From Bacteroidota bacterium (GTDB taxonomy: Bacteria; Bacteroidota; Bacteroidia; B-17B0; Aurantibacillaceae): a DNA stretch of 64,000 bases. The notes beneath the pieces are model-generated. The model saw nothing but the letters and a program-made list of their open reading frames with translations, was not told the origin of the DNA and made no database searches. Positions 34,488 to 44,602 of this stretch are shown here, piece after piece (the stretch's first letter is position 1; each line of letters starts with the position of its first letter). The stretch spans positions 124,001-188,000 of the forward strand of contig CANFTW010000005.1 in the NCBI GenBank assembly GCA_947450025.1, written 5' to 3'. The translations under genes were made by a program, and so were the position numbers.

Positions 34488-36185
34488 ATGACTCAAAAAA
34501 AATCTATACGTAAAAGAAAAGATATTGCCATACTATTGGCTGTTATCGCAATTGTTATTCTAATAAATTTTGTTGGCTCATTTTTATTTCATCGTTTCGA
34601 CTTAACTTCCGAAAAAAGATATACACTTTCCGAATCTTCAAGAAAATTATTAAAAAATTTAGATGATGTGGTATATATAAAAGTATACTTGCAAGGAGAC
34701 TTTAATCCAAATTTCACGCGTTTAAAAAATGAAACTAAGGAACTGTTAGATGAATTTAGAGCTTATTCAAATGGTAATTTAGAATATGAATTAATTAATC
34801 CACTTGATAATCCAAGTAAAGAAGAAACTGATAAAATTGAAAAACAACTTTATGATAAAGGCATTATGCCAGAACAAATAGTTGACAGAAGTAATCAAAA
34901 AGTTTCCGAAACTTTTATCTGGCCAGGAGCAATTATTTCTTATAAAGGTAAAGAAAGTGTTTGGCAAATATACAAACGCCAACTTGGCTTTGAAGCTGAA
35001 CAAAGTATTAATAATTCGGTTCAAGAATTGGAGTATGGCTTAACAAATGCCATTCGAAAAACAACTTTAATTAAAAAACCCGAAGTTTTATTTATTGAAG
35101 GACACGACGAATTAGATACAATAAGAGGTGCGGATTTTATGCGCTCAGTTGCTGAATACTATAACGTCTCTAGAGTAAACATTAATCACAAATTATATGC
35201 ACTAAAAGGTGCTGATGCCATAGTCATTGCACAACCAGACTCTGCATTTGACGAAAAAGATAAATATATTATTGATCAATTTATCATGCATGGAGGCAAA
35301 GCTTTGTGGTTAATAGATCCGGTTTATGTGAATAGAGATACTTTAACAACAAGAGGCTATTCATTAGGCTTTAAAAATGACTTGAACTTAGATGATATTT
35401 TATTTAAGTATGGCGTTCGTTTAAATCCGGTTTTAGTTCAAGATTTACAATCAGCCCAAGTGCCAGTTAATGTTGGATTTAAAATGGGACAGCCTGATTT
35501 TAAACCATTTTATTGGAATTATTACCCCCTTTTACTCCCTTCTTCTAATCATCCTATCGTTAAAAATTTAGATTTAATTCGTACCGAGTATATTGGAACA
35601 TTAGATACAATTTTCACTAAAGATGTAACCAAAACAATCTTACTACAAACTTCAAGATATACAAAAACTCAACCAACTCCTGTTCGTATTTTAGCAGCTC
35701 AAGTAAAATTAAAACCGCAAGAAAGTCAATACAACAATTCGTTTCAAAATGTAGCTTGCTTATTAGAAGGCAGATTTGAATCGAATTACAAAAACCGAAT
35801 CACTTCGGCTATTTTAAATGATAGTTTATTTGATTTTAAAGAAAAAAGTAAACCAACTAAAATGATTGTTGTTGCCGATGGTGACATTGCTAAAAACGAA
35901 TATCAGAGATCTACAGCGATGATATATCCTGTTGGATATGATATGTATACAAAACAACAATTTGCAAATAAAACCTTCCTGCTGAACTGTATGAATTATT
36001 TACTAGATGACGAAGGTTTATTACAATTAAGATCTCGTGAAGTAAAACTAAGACTATTAGATAAAAAGAAAACAACTACGCAAGTGTCTAAATGGAAATT
36101 CACAAACGTTGGGTTACCTTTAATCATCATTATTTGTTTTGGATTAATTCAATTTTATATTCGAAAGAAAAAATACAGTAGTTAA
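34488..36185 (+). CDS. gldG: Gliding motility-associated ABC transporter component GldG
   Basis: The 565-residue protein is anchored by an N-terminal helix (~14-36) and a C-terminal helix (~540-558), with a large extracytoplasmic domain between. HRFDLTSEKRYTLSE after the first helix and VLFIEGHDELD near 195-205 are typical of GldG and ABC auxiliary (IFT52/GldG-like) proteins. It probably acts with GldF as the substrate-handling part of the transporter. It is joined to gldF (1 bp) and to an unknown gene 18 bp downstream. Confidence 0.92.
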   Translation: MTQKKSIRKRKDIAILLAVIAIVILINFVGSFLFHRFDLTSEKRYTLSESSRKLLKNLDDVVYIKVYLQGDFNPNFTRLKNETKELLDEFRAYSNGNLEYELINPLDNPSKEETDKIEKQLYDKGIMPEQIVDRSNQKVSETFIWPGAIISYKGKESVWQIYKRQLGFEAEQSINNSVQELEYGLTNAIRKTTLIKKPEVLFIEGHDELDTIRGADFMRSVAEYYNVSRVNINHKLYALKGADAIVIAQPDSAFDEKDKYIIDQFIMHGGKALWLIDPVYVNRDTLTTRGYSLGFKNDLNLDDILFKYGVRLNPVLVQDLQSAQVPVNVGFKMGQPDFKPFYWNYYPLLLPSSNHPIVKNLDLIRTEYIGTLDTIFTKDVTKTILLQTSRYTKTQPTPVRILAAQVKLKPQESQYNNSFQNVACLLEGRFESNYKNRITSAILNDSLFDFKEKSKPTKMIVVADGDIAKNEYQRSTAMIYPVGYDMYTKQQFANKTFLLNCMNYLLDDEGLLQLRSREVKLRLLDKKKTTTQVSKWKFTNVGLPLIIIICFGLIQFYIRKKKYSS

Positions 36186-36203
36186 CCTCAGAATTATTTT
36201 CAA

Positions 36204-37229
36204 ATGAAAAAATCAACAATTATTCTTCTCTCTATTCTTATAGCTCTTGCTGGCTTCTCTATTTATATTTACAAAAATAAATCTAAAACGTCAACAATTG
36301 ATAAAGAAGCGAGTGATTTTAAATATAAAGATACTGCCTCGATTGATAAAATATTTTTAGCAGACAAAGAAGGAAAACAAATTCTTGTTGAAAGAAAAGC
36401 AGAAGGATGGCTTTTAGATGGAAAATATCATGTGAGACCAGACGTAATTGATTTATTACTTTATACAATTAGATCTGTAGAAGTTAAATCTCCAGTATCA
36501 AAAAACGGAAGAACTTCTGTTATTAAAATAATGGCAGCTAAATCAACAAAGGTTGAATTGTACAGTAAAGGAGAAAAAGTAAAACAATATTATGTTGGGC
36601 ATGCTACTCAAGATAATACAGGAACCTACATGATTTTAACAAATTTAGAAAATGGAGAGAATTACGAAGAGCCATTTATTACCCATATTCCTGGATTTGA
36701 TGGTTTTTTATCTACGCGATATATAACAGATGCTATTGATTGGAGAGATCGATTATTAATTAATTACAGACCACCTCAAATCAAACAAATTAAACTTGAA
36801 TTACATGAAGCTCTAGATTCTTCATTTGTTATTGATTTATACAGTATGCAACGCTTTGGATTAAAAACCTTAAAAGGTAAATTTATTCCTTTTCAAGAAG
36901 ATCAAATGAAGCAATATATTGCCTATTTCCAGAATGTAAACTGCGAAATTGTTTTGGATAAAAAAGACAGACTAGTTGACTCATTAAGTAAATCAGCTAT
37001 GCCATTTGCAACATTAACCATAACAGATAGAAATAATGAGAATAGTGTTTGCGAATTTTTTCATAAACAACCTAGTGCCTTAAAAAATGAAGAATACGGT
37101 ATAAATTATAAATATGACCCAGATAGGCTATTTGTAAAATACAACAATGGAAAAGATTTTGGAGTAGCTCAGTTTTATGTTTTTGGTAAAATTTTACAAA
37201 CCTACCAATACTTTTTACCCCGGAAATAA
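36204..37229 (+). CDS. Conserved membrane-anchored protein co-encoded with GldFG (DUF4340-like)
   Basis: A 341-residue protein with one N-terminal membrane helix (~5-22) and a soluble part outside the membrane. Segments such as SIDKIFLADKEGKQILVERK and GWLLDGKYHVRPDVIDLLL resemble the DUF4340-type repeats found next to GldG-like genes. It lies 18 bp after gldG and 86 bp ahead of dnaN. Its tight place suggests a part in the GldFG transporter, but this is inference; no function is recognised. Confidence 0.7.
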   Translation: MKKSTIILLSILIALAGFSIYIYKNKSKTSTIDKEASDFKYKDTASIDKIFLADKEGKQILVERKAEGWLLDGKYHVRPDVIDLLLYTIRSVEVKSPVSKNGRTSVIKIMAAKSTKVELYSKGEKVKQYYVGHATQDNTGTYMILTNLENGENYEEPFITHIPGFDGFLSTRYITDAIDWRDRLLINYRPPQIKQIKLELHEALDSSFVIDLYSMQRFGLKTLKGKFIPFQEDQMKQYIAYFQNVNCEIVLDKKDRLVDSLSKSAMPFATLTITDRNNENSVCEFFHKQPSALKNEEYGINYKYDPDRLFVKYNNGKDFGVAQFYVFGKILQTYQYFLPRK

Positions 37230-37315
37230 TGTTAAAAAGTAGTTTATAAATACATCATCATTTTAACTACAAACGGATTTCATATCGCTAAATTTATAGA
37301 TTAAAAACTATTAAT

Positions 37316-38437
37316 ATGAACTTTGTCGTATCATCATCTACTTTATTAAAACACTTAAAATCCATTAGCGGAGTATTGAACTCTAGTAATACTATACCCA
37401 TTTTAGATTGCTTTTTATTTGAATTAAATAATGGCATGTTGACACTTTTTGCAAGTGATATGGAAACGACTATCACGACAAGTATAAAAGTGGAATCATC
37501 TGAAAATGGTAATATTGCTATTCCTGCTAAAACTTTATTAGAAGCTTTAAGTAATTTACCAGAGCAACCAATCTCATTTATTATTGACAATAAAAAATTT
37601 AGCGCAAAACTAAAAACTGAGACAGGTGATTATACTTTAACAGGTCATAATGGTGATGAATATCCGAAATTACCAAAAGTAGAATCTGCTTCTTCTGTGA
37701 TTATAAAAAGTGATGTATTAGGTAATGCCATAAACAAAACCATTTTTGCTACAGGTAACGACGATTTACGCCCTGTCATGAGTGGTGTGTTTTGTCAGTT
37801 CAATGATGAGAACTCTATTTTCGTAGCTACAGATGCCCACAAATTAGTTCGCTACACTCGTAATGATGCAAAGGCTGGCGCTTCAGCATCCTTTATTATG
37901 CCAAAAAAACCTTTAAATGTTTTAAAAAATTTATTGGCAGGTATTGATGATGCTGTTAAAGTTGAATTCAATAAAACAAATGCTTATTTCAGTTTTGGTA
38001 ATATTAATTTAGTTTGCCGTTTAATTGATGGGAAATACCCAAATTATGAAGCGGTTATTCCAAAACAAAATCCAAATAAATTAACCGTTGATAGAACTTC
38101 TTTCTTAGGTGCTATTCGTCGTGTAAGTGTATTTGCTAATAAAGCTACTCACCAAATTCGTTTAAAAATTGCAGGCAGTCAATTAACTATTTCTGCTGAA
38201 GATTTAGATTTTGCTAATGAAGGGCACGAAACATTAATGTGTACTTATATTGGCGAAGATATGGAAATAGGATTCAACTCTAAGTTTGTATTAGAAATGT
38301 TAACTAATTTAGAAAGTGACGAAATAACTATCGAAATGAGTGCTCCTAATCGTGCAGGTATTATTGTTCCAACTCAAAAAGCAAATCCTGCTGAGGATGT
38401 ATTAATGTTGGTAATGCCTGTGATGTTAAACAACTAA
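37316..38437 (+). CDS. dnaN: DNA polymerase III beta sliding clamp
   Basis: The 373-residue protein has three repeated clamp domains: opening NFVVSSSTLLKHLKSISGV, middle FATGNDDLRPVMSGVFCQF, and end VLMLVMPVMLNN, which matches the family C-terminus. It tethers the replicative polymerase to DNA. In this phylum dnaN often follows gldFG rather than dnaA, and that order is kept here. A strong terminator shared with the convergent gene follows. Confidence 0.96.
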   Translation: MNFVVSSSTLLKHLKSISGVLNSSNTIPILDCFLFELNNGMLTLFASDMETTITTSIKVESSENGNIAIPAKTLLEALSNLPEQPISFIIDNKKFSAKLKTETGDYTLTGHNGDEYPKLPKVESASSVIIKSDVLGNAINKTIFATGNDDLRPVMSGVFCQFNDENSIFVATDAHKLVRYTRNDAKAGASASFIMPKKPLNVLKNLLAGIDDAVKVEFNKTNAYFSFGNINLVCRLIDGKYPNYEAVIPKQNPNKLTVDRTSFLGAIRRVSVFANKATHQIRLKIAGSQLTISAEDLDFANEGHETLMCTYIGEDMEIGFNSKFVLEMLTNLESDEITIEMSAPNRAGIIVPTQKANPAEDVLMLVMPVMLNN

Positions 38438-38459
38438 CCGTAAAACAAAAAACATATCC

Positions 38460-38498
38460 AACAAAAAAGGTGTTTCAAAATGAAACACCTTTTTTGTT
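38460..38498. terminator. Bidirectional terminator between dnaN and the PorE-like gene
   Basis: Perfect 18-bp arms (38460-38477 and 38481-38498) around a 3-nt loop, with A and T runs on the outer sides so it can work for both convergent genes. Confidence 0.92.
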
Positions 38499-38512
38499 AT
38501 TTGGATTCTTTA

Positions 38513-40636
38513 TTAATTTATTGATTTATTTTTGAAATTAACTAAAATCAATTCTTCTAATGTAAAACGTTTTCCGTCAATAAATGCCGTTATCCATGCG
38601 TCTTTTTGTCCTTTTGCTATGATTTTTCGTCTTGCCTCTTCTGCATCTTTAATATTTGAAAAACTCATCTGCGTAAAACGTGAAATGCCATCGGGATAAT
38701 TTACTATTTCAGGTTTACCAAATTCTTGTAAATGATTATATTCGTAATTATCGGGTTTTCTGTATGCAGCAATTTGCACTTTAAAAACTAAGCCATCTGC
38801 ACAAAAAGAACCAGCAATACTTAAAAATTGTTTATAGATATTCTCATCGTTTAAGGACTTCCCTTTTATTTGGGAAAAATCAGGAATTACAGAGCCGTTG
38901 CAAGGAACCACACTAGTTGTTTTAACAGATTCCTCCTTAATAGTAGTTGATACTTTATTAGCATCATTTTTAAATGAATCTGCATTTACAAGTGGGTTTA
39001 TTAAACTATCCAATATTGACTTAACAGAAATTTGAGTTTTTTTACTTTCAAAACCGGCAGTATATAAATAAAAATCTTTTTTTATCTCCACAAATTTTTG
39101 AAGTTTTTCAACGTCAATCTCTTCTTCAACAGGATCAATACCATTCACGGTAATTTTAATTTTATAACCACTTCCAGGTGAAATAGCCATTAAATATTTA
39201 CCGGTTTTTGAATTAGCGTAATATGGTCCAATTTCAGTATTGGTTTCTTTTTTAATAACTTCAATTTTAGCTTCTGAAACTTTATCATTCACAAAAACAA
39301 TTCCTTTTAACAACGCTAAAATTGGTTTATCTCCTAAAATACCAGGAGTTACCATGTATATGTCTTGTTCTCCCTTACCTCCTACACCACCTCTATTTGA
39401 AGAAAAATAACCAACATCTCCTTTTGCATTTATTACATAATACCTATCATCTTCAGTCGTATTTAATGGAATTCCCATACTAATTGGCTCTATCCAATTG
39501 TTTTCTTTTAATATAGAGAACATAATATCATACCCTCCAATACTTTTATGTCCCTGCGAACTAAAGAAAAGAGTGATCCCATCTGGGTGAATAAAAGGGG
39601 CATCTTCATTATATTTAGTATTTATAGATGGCCCTAAATTAATAGCAGGGCCCCAATCGCCATCTAAATTCATAGATACATAAAGATCTCTTCCACCCAA
39701 TCCACCAGGTCGCTCGGAAGCGAAATATAAAAATCTACCGTCAGAGGTAATAGAACAACTGCCCTCCCAATATTCTGAATTTATATTTTTATTTAGTTTC
39801 GCAGGTTCACTCCACTGAGTCCCTTCTAAGTTACTGATATATATATCTCCAGGATTTTTCACATCACTTAAAAACGTAAATAAGGTATGTCCGTCAGGAG
39901 ATAATGCAATAGCAGCATCATTACCACTTGTGTTAAGAGAATGAATCCCTATAGGATTACTCCAAGTGGAATCAGATGTACTGTTAGAGATAAAAATATC
40001 TTCATGATAATTACCATTAGCTTTATCTTCTTTTAAGTTATCATCCAATAAACCACCTGTACTCTTTTTTCCAACATAAGTGTAAATCATCACCGATTCA
40101 TCAGCTGAAATAATTGGAACACCTTCTGTTTCTTCAGTATTGATTGGCGAACTAATATTTTTGATATCAGCTACTACTTTTTTGGCCATCAACTCTTTTC
40201 CATTTCTTGAGTTAGCTAACCCTAATATAGCATCCTCAACTAAATCTTTATCTTCATTTTTGATTTTTGTTCCTTTGGCATTAATAAATGCTTCATAATA
40301 CTGAGTGGCATCATCGAATTTGTAATTAATATGATATGCTTTGGCTAAATAATAATCGACATCCGAAGATTTATCAACTTTTTTTATCTCCTCAAATAAT
40401 TCAATTGCTCTAACTTTTTTTTCTGGGTAAAATAAAGAGCAAAAGCCTAATCTAAACTGATACTCTGTGTTTTTAGGATTTTGGCCGTATAAGGTGTTAT
40501 ACAACTCATATGATTTTTTAAAATCTTTATTGTCAAAATAATCTGCGGCATCCTCTATCATTTGCTTATTTTGGGCATCAATAGTTCCTGAAATAAATAA
40601 AATTAATAGCGAAAAAATAATTTTAATATTTTTCAT
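38513..40636 (-). CDS. PorE-like envelope protein with TPR, PD40 propeller, carboxypeptidase-regulatory and SPOR-like domains
   Basis: The 707-residue protein has a signal peptide (~1-21), TPR-like repeats (~25-150), a PD40/WD40-like propeller (~170-425, repeated LSPDGHTLF, SDGRFLYFASERPGG, HPDGITLFFSS), a carboxypeptidase-regulatory-like domain (~440-530), and a C-terminal SPOR-like domain (~615-690, with VFKVQIAAY). T9SS protein PorE has the same order but ends with an OmpA domain. Both end modules bind peptidoglycan in their families. A role in T9SS or gliding is an inference from architecture. Confidence 0.78.
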   Translation of the reverse strand: MKNIKIIFSLLILFISGTIDAQNKQMIEDAADYFDNKDFKKSYELYNTLYGQNPKNTEYQFRLGFCSLFYPEKKVRAIELFEEIKKVDKSSDVDYYLAKAYHINYKFDDATQYYEAFINAKGTKIKNEDKDLVEDAILGLANSRNGKELMAKKVVADIKNISSPINTEETEGVPIISADESVMIYTYVGKKSTGGLLDDNLKEDKANGNYHEDIFISNSTSDSTWSNPIGIHSLNTSGNDAAIALSPDGHTLFTFLSDVKNPGDIYISNLEGTQWSEPAKLNKNINSEYWEGSCSITSDGRFLYFASERPGGLGGRDLYVSMNLDGDWGPAINLGPSINTKYNEDAPFIHPDGITLFFSSQGHKSIGGYDIMFSILKENNWIEPISMGIPLNTTEDDRYYVINAKGDVGYFSSNRGGVGGKGEQDIYMVTPGILGDKPILALLKGIVFVNDKVSEAKIEVIKKETNTEIGPYYANSKTGKYLMAISPGSGYKIKITVNGIDPVEEEIDVEKLQKFVEIKKDFYLYTAGFESKKTQISVKSILDSLINPLVNADSFKNDANKVSTTIKEESVKTTSVVPCNGSVIPDFSQIKGKSLNDENIYKQFLSIAGSFCADGLVFKVQIAAYRKPDNYEYNHLQEFGKPEIVNYPDGISRFTQMSFSNIKDAEEARRKIIAKGQKDAWITAFIDGKRFTLEELILVNFKNKSIN

Positions 40637-40746
40637 AGTTTAACTTTGTTTTTGCGTAATCGATTCAATTATGAATCTCTTCAAAGTTGATGTTTTTTAT
40701 TGGGCATGATTTGATAATAACAAAATCATTATCAACACAACCGCGT

Positions 40747-40792
40747 TAAAATTAAAAAAGCTGAACGATATCGTTCAGCTTTTTTAATTTTA
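40747..40792 (-). terminator. Intrinsic terminator of the uppS-bamA-skp-skp unit
   Basis: A perfect 46-bp palindrome (23-bp arms) with the GC core GCTGAACGAT/ATCGTTCAGC and A/T flanks. It lies 14 bp past the second skp stop. Confidence 0.88.
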
Positions 40793-40805
40793 TTAAATAT
40801 ATCTA

Positions 40806-41405
40806 TTATTTACCTGCTGGCTTTGGATTTCCAGTTGCAGGTTTTGGAGAAACAGGAGCTGGTTTTGTTTGCAGAGCTCCTGGAATTTGTGCTGCTGGCA
40901 TAGTGTCTAATTTTTTCAATACTAATGGTAAAATATCATCAGCTGATTCAGAATACAACACATTTCCTGCACTTGTATCCAAAACATACTTGTATCCGTT
41001 TTCTTTAGCAACTAAATCAATTGCTTTTTTAGCTTTATCGTAAATTGGTTTTGACAACTCACCATACTTACGTTGGTAATCTTGTTGAGCTTGTGCTTTA
41101 AAATCTTCAATACGTTTATTTAAATCTTGTAACTCTGTTTCTTTTGTATTTGCAACTAATGCAGAGTAAGAATCTTTATTTTTCATATAATCCGCGTATT
41201 TAGTTTGCAACTCATTGTCCATACTAGCAACTTGAGTTTCTAAATCTTTTAAATATTTTTGTGCTACCTCTTGAGCAGTTTTACTTTCTGCCATCGATGT
41301 AATTAAAGAATCTAAACTAATGTGTGCAATTTTTTGAGCTTTTGCTAATGTAATAGTTCCTACCATGAAGGCAACAATTGCAACTGATTTTAATAAATTT
41401 TTCAT
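40806..41405 (-). CDS. OmpH/Skp family periplasmic chaperone (second copy)
   Basis: A 199-residue protein with a signal peptide (~1-23), then a long helical, coiled-coil region rich in Lys, Glu and Gln, and the Skp ending KENGYKYVLDTSAG. A Pro/Lys-rich tail (KPAPVSPKPATGNPKPAGK) of about 25 residues is added at the C-terminus. Skp trimers hold unfolded outer membrane proteins for BamA. It follows a first skp-like gene by 22 bp; paired copies are common in this phylum. Confidence 0.9.
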   Translation of the reverse strand: MKNLLKSVAIVAFMVGTITLAKAQKIAHISLDSLITSMAESKTAQEVAQKYLKDLETQVASMDNELQTKYADYMKNKDSYSALVANTKETELQDLNKRIEDFKAQAQQDYQRKYGELSKPIYDKAKKAIDLVAKENGYKYVLDTSAGNVLYSESADDILPLVLKKLDTMPAAQIPGALQTKPAPVSPKPATGNPKPAGK

Positions 41406-41427
41406 TGTGTTTTTTGTTGATTTGCGT

Positions 41428-41952
41428 TTATTTTTTTGTTTTGTTATATCCTAAGAAGTTTAATACGTCTTCGCTTTTATCATATTTACTATTTGAGTAA
41501 AGTAAAGAAACTTGTCCTGCTTTATCGAAAATGAATGCTAATCCACCTCTTTCGGCTACTTGTTTTACAGCATTGTATACCTTATCTTGAATAGGCTTTA
41601 CTAATTCCATACGTTTTGTAAATAATTCCCCATCAACACCAAAGCGTTGCTTTTGTAAATCTTTTACCTCTTTCTCTTTATTAATAATTTCATTTTCACG
41701 TTTCTTCTTCATATCATCTGTTAACAAGACAGATTCAGCTTGATAAATTTTATAAAGTTTATCAATTTCTGCATATTTAGCTTCAATTTCTTTTTGCCAA
41801 TCAACAGATATCTTATCTATTTCGGCTTGTGCTGCTTTATATTCAGGAATATTAGATAAAATATAATCTGAATCAACATAACCGATCTTTTGAGCAAATG
41901 CAAATGTTGTTGTTAAAACAATTGCTACGAGTGATAATATTAACTTTTTCAT
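41428..41952 (-). CDS. OmpH/Skp family periplasmic chaperone (first copy)
   Basis: A 174-residue protein with a signal peptide (~1-20) opening into KIGYVDSDYILSNIPEYKAAQ, the standard Skp start. A central coiled coil spans ~40-120, and the end RGGLAFIFDKAGQVSLLYSN is typical. It lacks the Pro-rich tail of its neighbour. It carries outer membrane proteins across the periplasm to BamA, whose gene lies 79 bp upstream. Confidence 0.92.
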   Translation of the reverse strand: MKKLILSLVAIVLTTTFAFAQKIGYVDSDYILSNIPEYKAAQAEIDKISVDWQKEIEAKYAEIDKLYKIYQAESVLLTDDMKKKRENEIINKEKEVKDLQKQRFGVDGELFTKRMELVKPIQDKVYNAVKQVAERGGLAFIFDKAGQVSLLYSNSKYDKSEDVLNFLGYNKTKK

Positions 41953-42031
41953 ACAATTTTTATTATGGTTTTATAATTAATCATAACGTGTGCCAAGATA
42001 CATTTATTTTAGTAATTAACATTTTTTTGCC

Positions 42032-44602
42032 TTACAATTCTCCTAACTGCGCTCCTAAAGTAAAATGGAATTGCCCTTTACCATTTCCTGAATTAGGATT
42101 GCCCGGGATATTATCAAAGCCCCATCCATAATCCAATCCTAACAATCCAAACATGGGTAAAAACACTCTTAAACCAAACCCAGCGCTACGTTTAACTTGA
42201 AATGGATTAAAATCTTTATACTTAGCCCATGTATTACCAGCCTCTGCAAATCCTAAAACAAAAATAGTTGCTTGAGGATTTAATGAAATCGGATACCTTA
42301 ATTCCATGGTATATCTCGCACAAATAGGATCTCCATTTGAACTAGATAATGAGTTATCAGTATATCCTCTTAAGGCAATAATTTCTCGAGCAACAAAATT
42401 CTGATATCCACTTAAACCACTTCCACCCATATAATAACGCTCAAATGGTGACACCCCCACTTTACTGTTATACATTCCCAAGATACCATATCCGATTTTC
42501 GTTCTTAATACCAAATTCCTTGCTTCTTTTCCTTCACCAGCTTTTTTATTAGTTAACTGGGTAAACCATTCTGCAGTGAATTTATACTTTTGATATTCAA
42601 TAAATTTATATTTTTCGGCAGCTGGTAAGTTTGAATAATCCTTACCATTAAATAATGAATATGGCGGCGTAAATTGGCCTAATAAGGTAAAGTTAGATCC
42701 ATTTTTTGGGAAAATAGGACCGTCCACACTATTTCTTGAAATATTAATTTTTCCATTAAAATCATTAGCATAACCGTTTGCTAAAATAAAATATGGATAA
42801 TTGGTTAATTCATAATAGTTATAACTCGCTTCCGTGTAAATTGAGAAAAAGTCATCTGGCTTCTTTAAACGTTTACCAAAACCTACAGAACCTCCAATAA
42901 TTTTCATGGTGCTTCTATTTGGATTTAAAACTTTATTCCCCTCAGCATCATTCACGTATTTTTTAGCGCCTGTTGTATTAAACATGGAATAGAATGCCGA
43001 AACACTTAACGAATTAGGTTTTTTTCCTCCTAACCAAGGCTCTGTAAATGACATGTTATAAGACTGATAATAAATACCATTTGTTTGTGCTCTAATACTA
43101 AATTTTTGACCATCACCTGTAGGAAGAGGGCTCCAAGACGAAGGTTTAAAAATATTTTTCATTGAGAAGTTATTAAATGACAACCCGAGTGTACCTACAA
43201 CACGGCCACCGCCCCATCCACCAGACAACTCTACCTGATCTGATGGTTTTTCTTCGACTCTATATTCTATATCGACCGTACCATCTGCTGGATTTGGTGT
43301 TGGAGTAACTCCCAATTTTTCAGGATCAAAATATCCCAACTGACTTAATTCTCTTTGTGTTCGGATGATATCTGAACGACGAAATAATTGCCCAGGTCGT
43401 GTTCTAATTTCACGATAAATTACATGATCATTAGTTTTGGTATTACCCATTACAGTTACTTTATTAATGGTAGCTTGTTTTCCTTCGTACATATGAATAT
43501 CTAAATCAATTGTATCATTATGCACATTAACTTCTTGAGGAGTGACATTAAAAAATAAATATCCATCATCCATATATAAAGATGAAATATCATACCCATT
43601 AGGATTCATAAATAATTTTTGATCAAGGTAAGACTGGTCGAACACTTCCCCTTTCTTGATGTTTAAAATTGTATCTAACTGGCCGCTCCGGTATTTTGAA
43701 TTTCCAAACCATTTAATTTCACCAAAATAATATTTATGTCCTTCATCAATAGTGATATCTATATTAACTCGATTTTTCTTTACAAAATACACGGTGTCTT
43801 TACTAATACGAGCATCACGGTAACCTTTACTATTATATTTTGAAATAATAGATGGTAAATCTTTTTCTAAATTATCTTCTAAGTATTTACCTGAGTTCCA
43901 AAAGGTATATAATCTAAATGGCTTACTATCACTCATTTTTCTTTGTAACTTCCAATCAGCAACTACCGTATTTCCATTAATATTTAAGTTTTGTATACGA
44001 ACTTTTTTTCCTTTGTTGACATTTATGTATACAATCACATGAGGCGTTTTTGCTGTTTTATCAACCTCTGTGGTCATCTCAACCTGCGCATGATAATATC
44101 CTTTATTGACATAGAAATCTTTAACGATATTTTTTATATAACCTAAAGTATAATCTGTAACGACTTTTTCTCTAACTAATCTGATTTTCCCTCTAATTTC
44201 GTCAGCATCATTTTTTTTCACTTTTCCTCTGAACGAAAATTTAGATAAGCGTGGTTTTTCTATTACTACAATTTTTAAAAATACCTTATCACCAATAATT
44301 TTAACTAAATAAATTTTTACATCTTCAAACAAACTTTGTTTCCATAAATTTTTTATTGCTTCTGAAATTTTATCCCCTGGTATCTGAACCTTGTCTCCAA
44401 TCGATATACCGGATAATAGTCGAATAATGTTTTTATCAGTATACTCAGAACACTCTACTTCAATACCTCCTACCGAATATTCTTTTGGTTTTGCCCAATC
44501 TAACGTCACCTCAGATGTTGACTCAACGGCAATATTTTGCGCAAAATTTAATTTACATATTGCTAATAAAAATATTAAAATAGAATATTTGAAAAAAGTC
44601 AT
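42032..44602 (-). CDS. bamA: Outer membrane protein assembly factor BamA
   Basis: The 856-residue Omp85 protein has a signal peptide (~1-21), POTRA repeats (about five, ~45-440), and a 16-stranded barrel (~460-856). The barrel contains the loop-6 motif LRGYTD, a variant of VRGF. Segments such as GNTKTNDHVIYREIRTRPG in the last POTRA are well conserved. It folds and inserts beta-barrel proteins. It follows uppS directly and precedes two skp genes. Confidence 0.95.
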   Translation of the reverse strand: MTFFKYSILIFLLAICKLNFAQNIAVESTSEVTLDWAKPKEYSVGGIEVECSEYTDKNIIRLLSGISIGDKVQIPGDKISEAIKNLWKQSLFEDVKIYLVKIIGDKVFLKIVVIEKPRLSKFSFRGKVKKNDADEIRGKIRLVREKVVTDYTLGYIKNIVKDFYVNKGYYHAQVEMTTEVDKTAKTPHVIVYINVNKGKKVRIQNLNINGNTVVADWKLQRKMSDSKPFRLYTFWNSGKYLEDNLEKDLPSIISKYNSKGYRDARISKDTVYFVKKNRVNIDITIDEGHKYYFGEIKWFGNSKYRSGQLDTILNIKKGEVFDQSYLDQKLFMNPNGYDISSLYMDDGYLFFNVTPQEVNVHNDTIDLDIHMYEGKQATINKVTVMGNTKTNDHVIYREIRTRPGQLFRRSDIIRTQRELSQLGYFDPEKLGVTPTPNPADGTVDIEYRVEEKPSDQVELSGGWGGGRVVGTLGLSFNNFSMKNIFKPSSWSPLPTGDGQKFSIRAQTNGIYYQSYNMSFTEPWLGGKKPNSLSVSAFYSMFNTTGAKKYVNDAEGNKVLNPNRSTMKIIGGSVGFGKRLKKPDDFFSIYTEASYNYYELTNYPYFILANGYANDFNGKINISRNSVDGPIFPKNGSNFTLLGQFTPPYSLFNGKDYSNLPAAEKYKFIEYQKYKFTAEWFTQLTNKKAGEGKEARNLVLRTKIGYGILGMYNSKVGVSPFERYYMGGSGLSGYQNFVAREIIALRGYTDNSLSSSNGDPICARYTMELRYPISLNPQATIFVLGFAEAGNTWAKYKDFNPFQVKRSAGFGLRVFLPMFGLLGLDYGWGFDNIPGNPNSGNGKGQFHFTLGAQLGEL

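Noticed and set aside
40660-40735. Inverted repeats GATTCA-ATTA-TGAATC and TTGATAAT-9 nt-ATTATCAA ahead of the PorE-like gene
   Set aside because: Both are short AT-rich stems expected often by chance; no promoter spacing or U tract supports a regulatory role.
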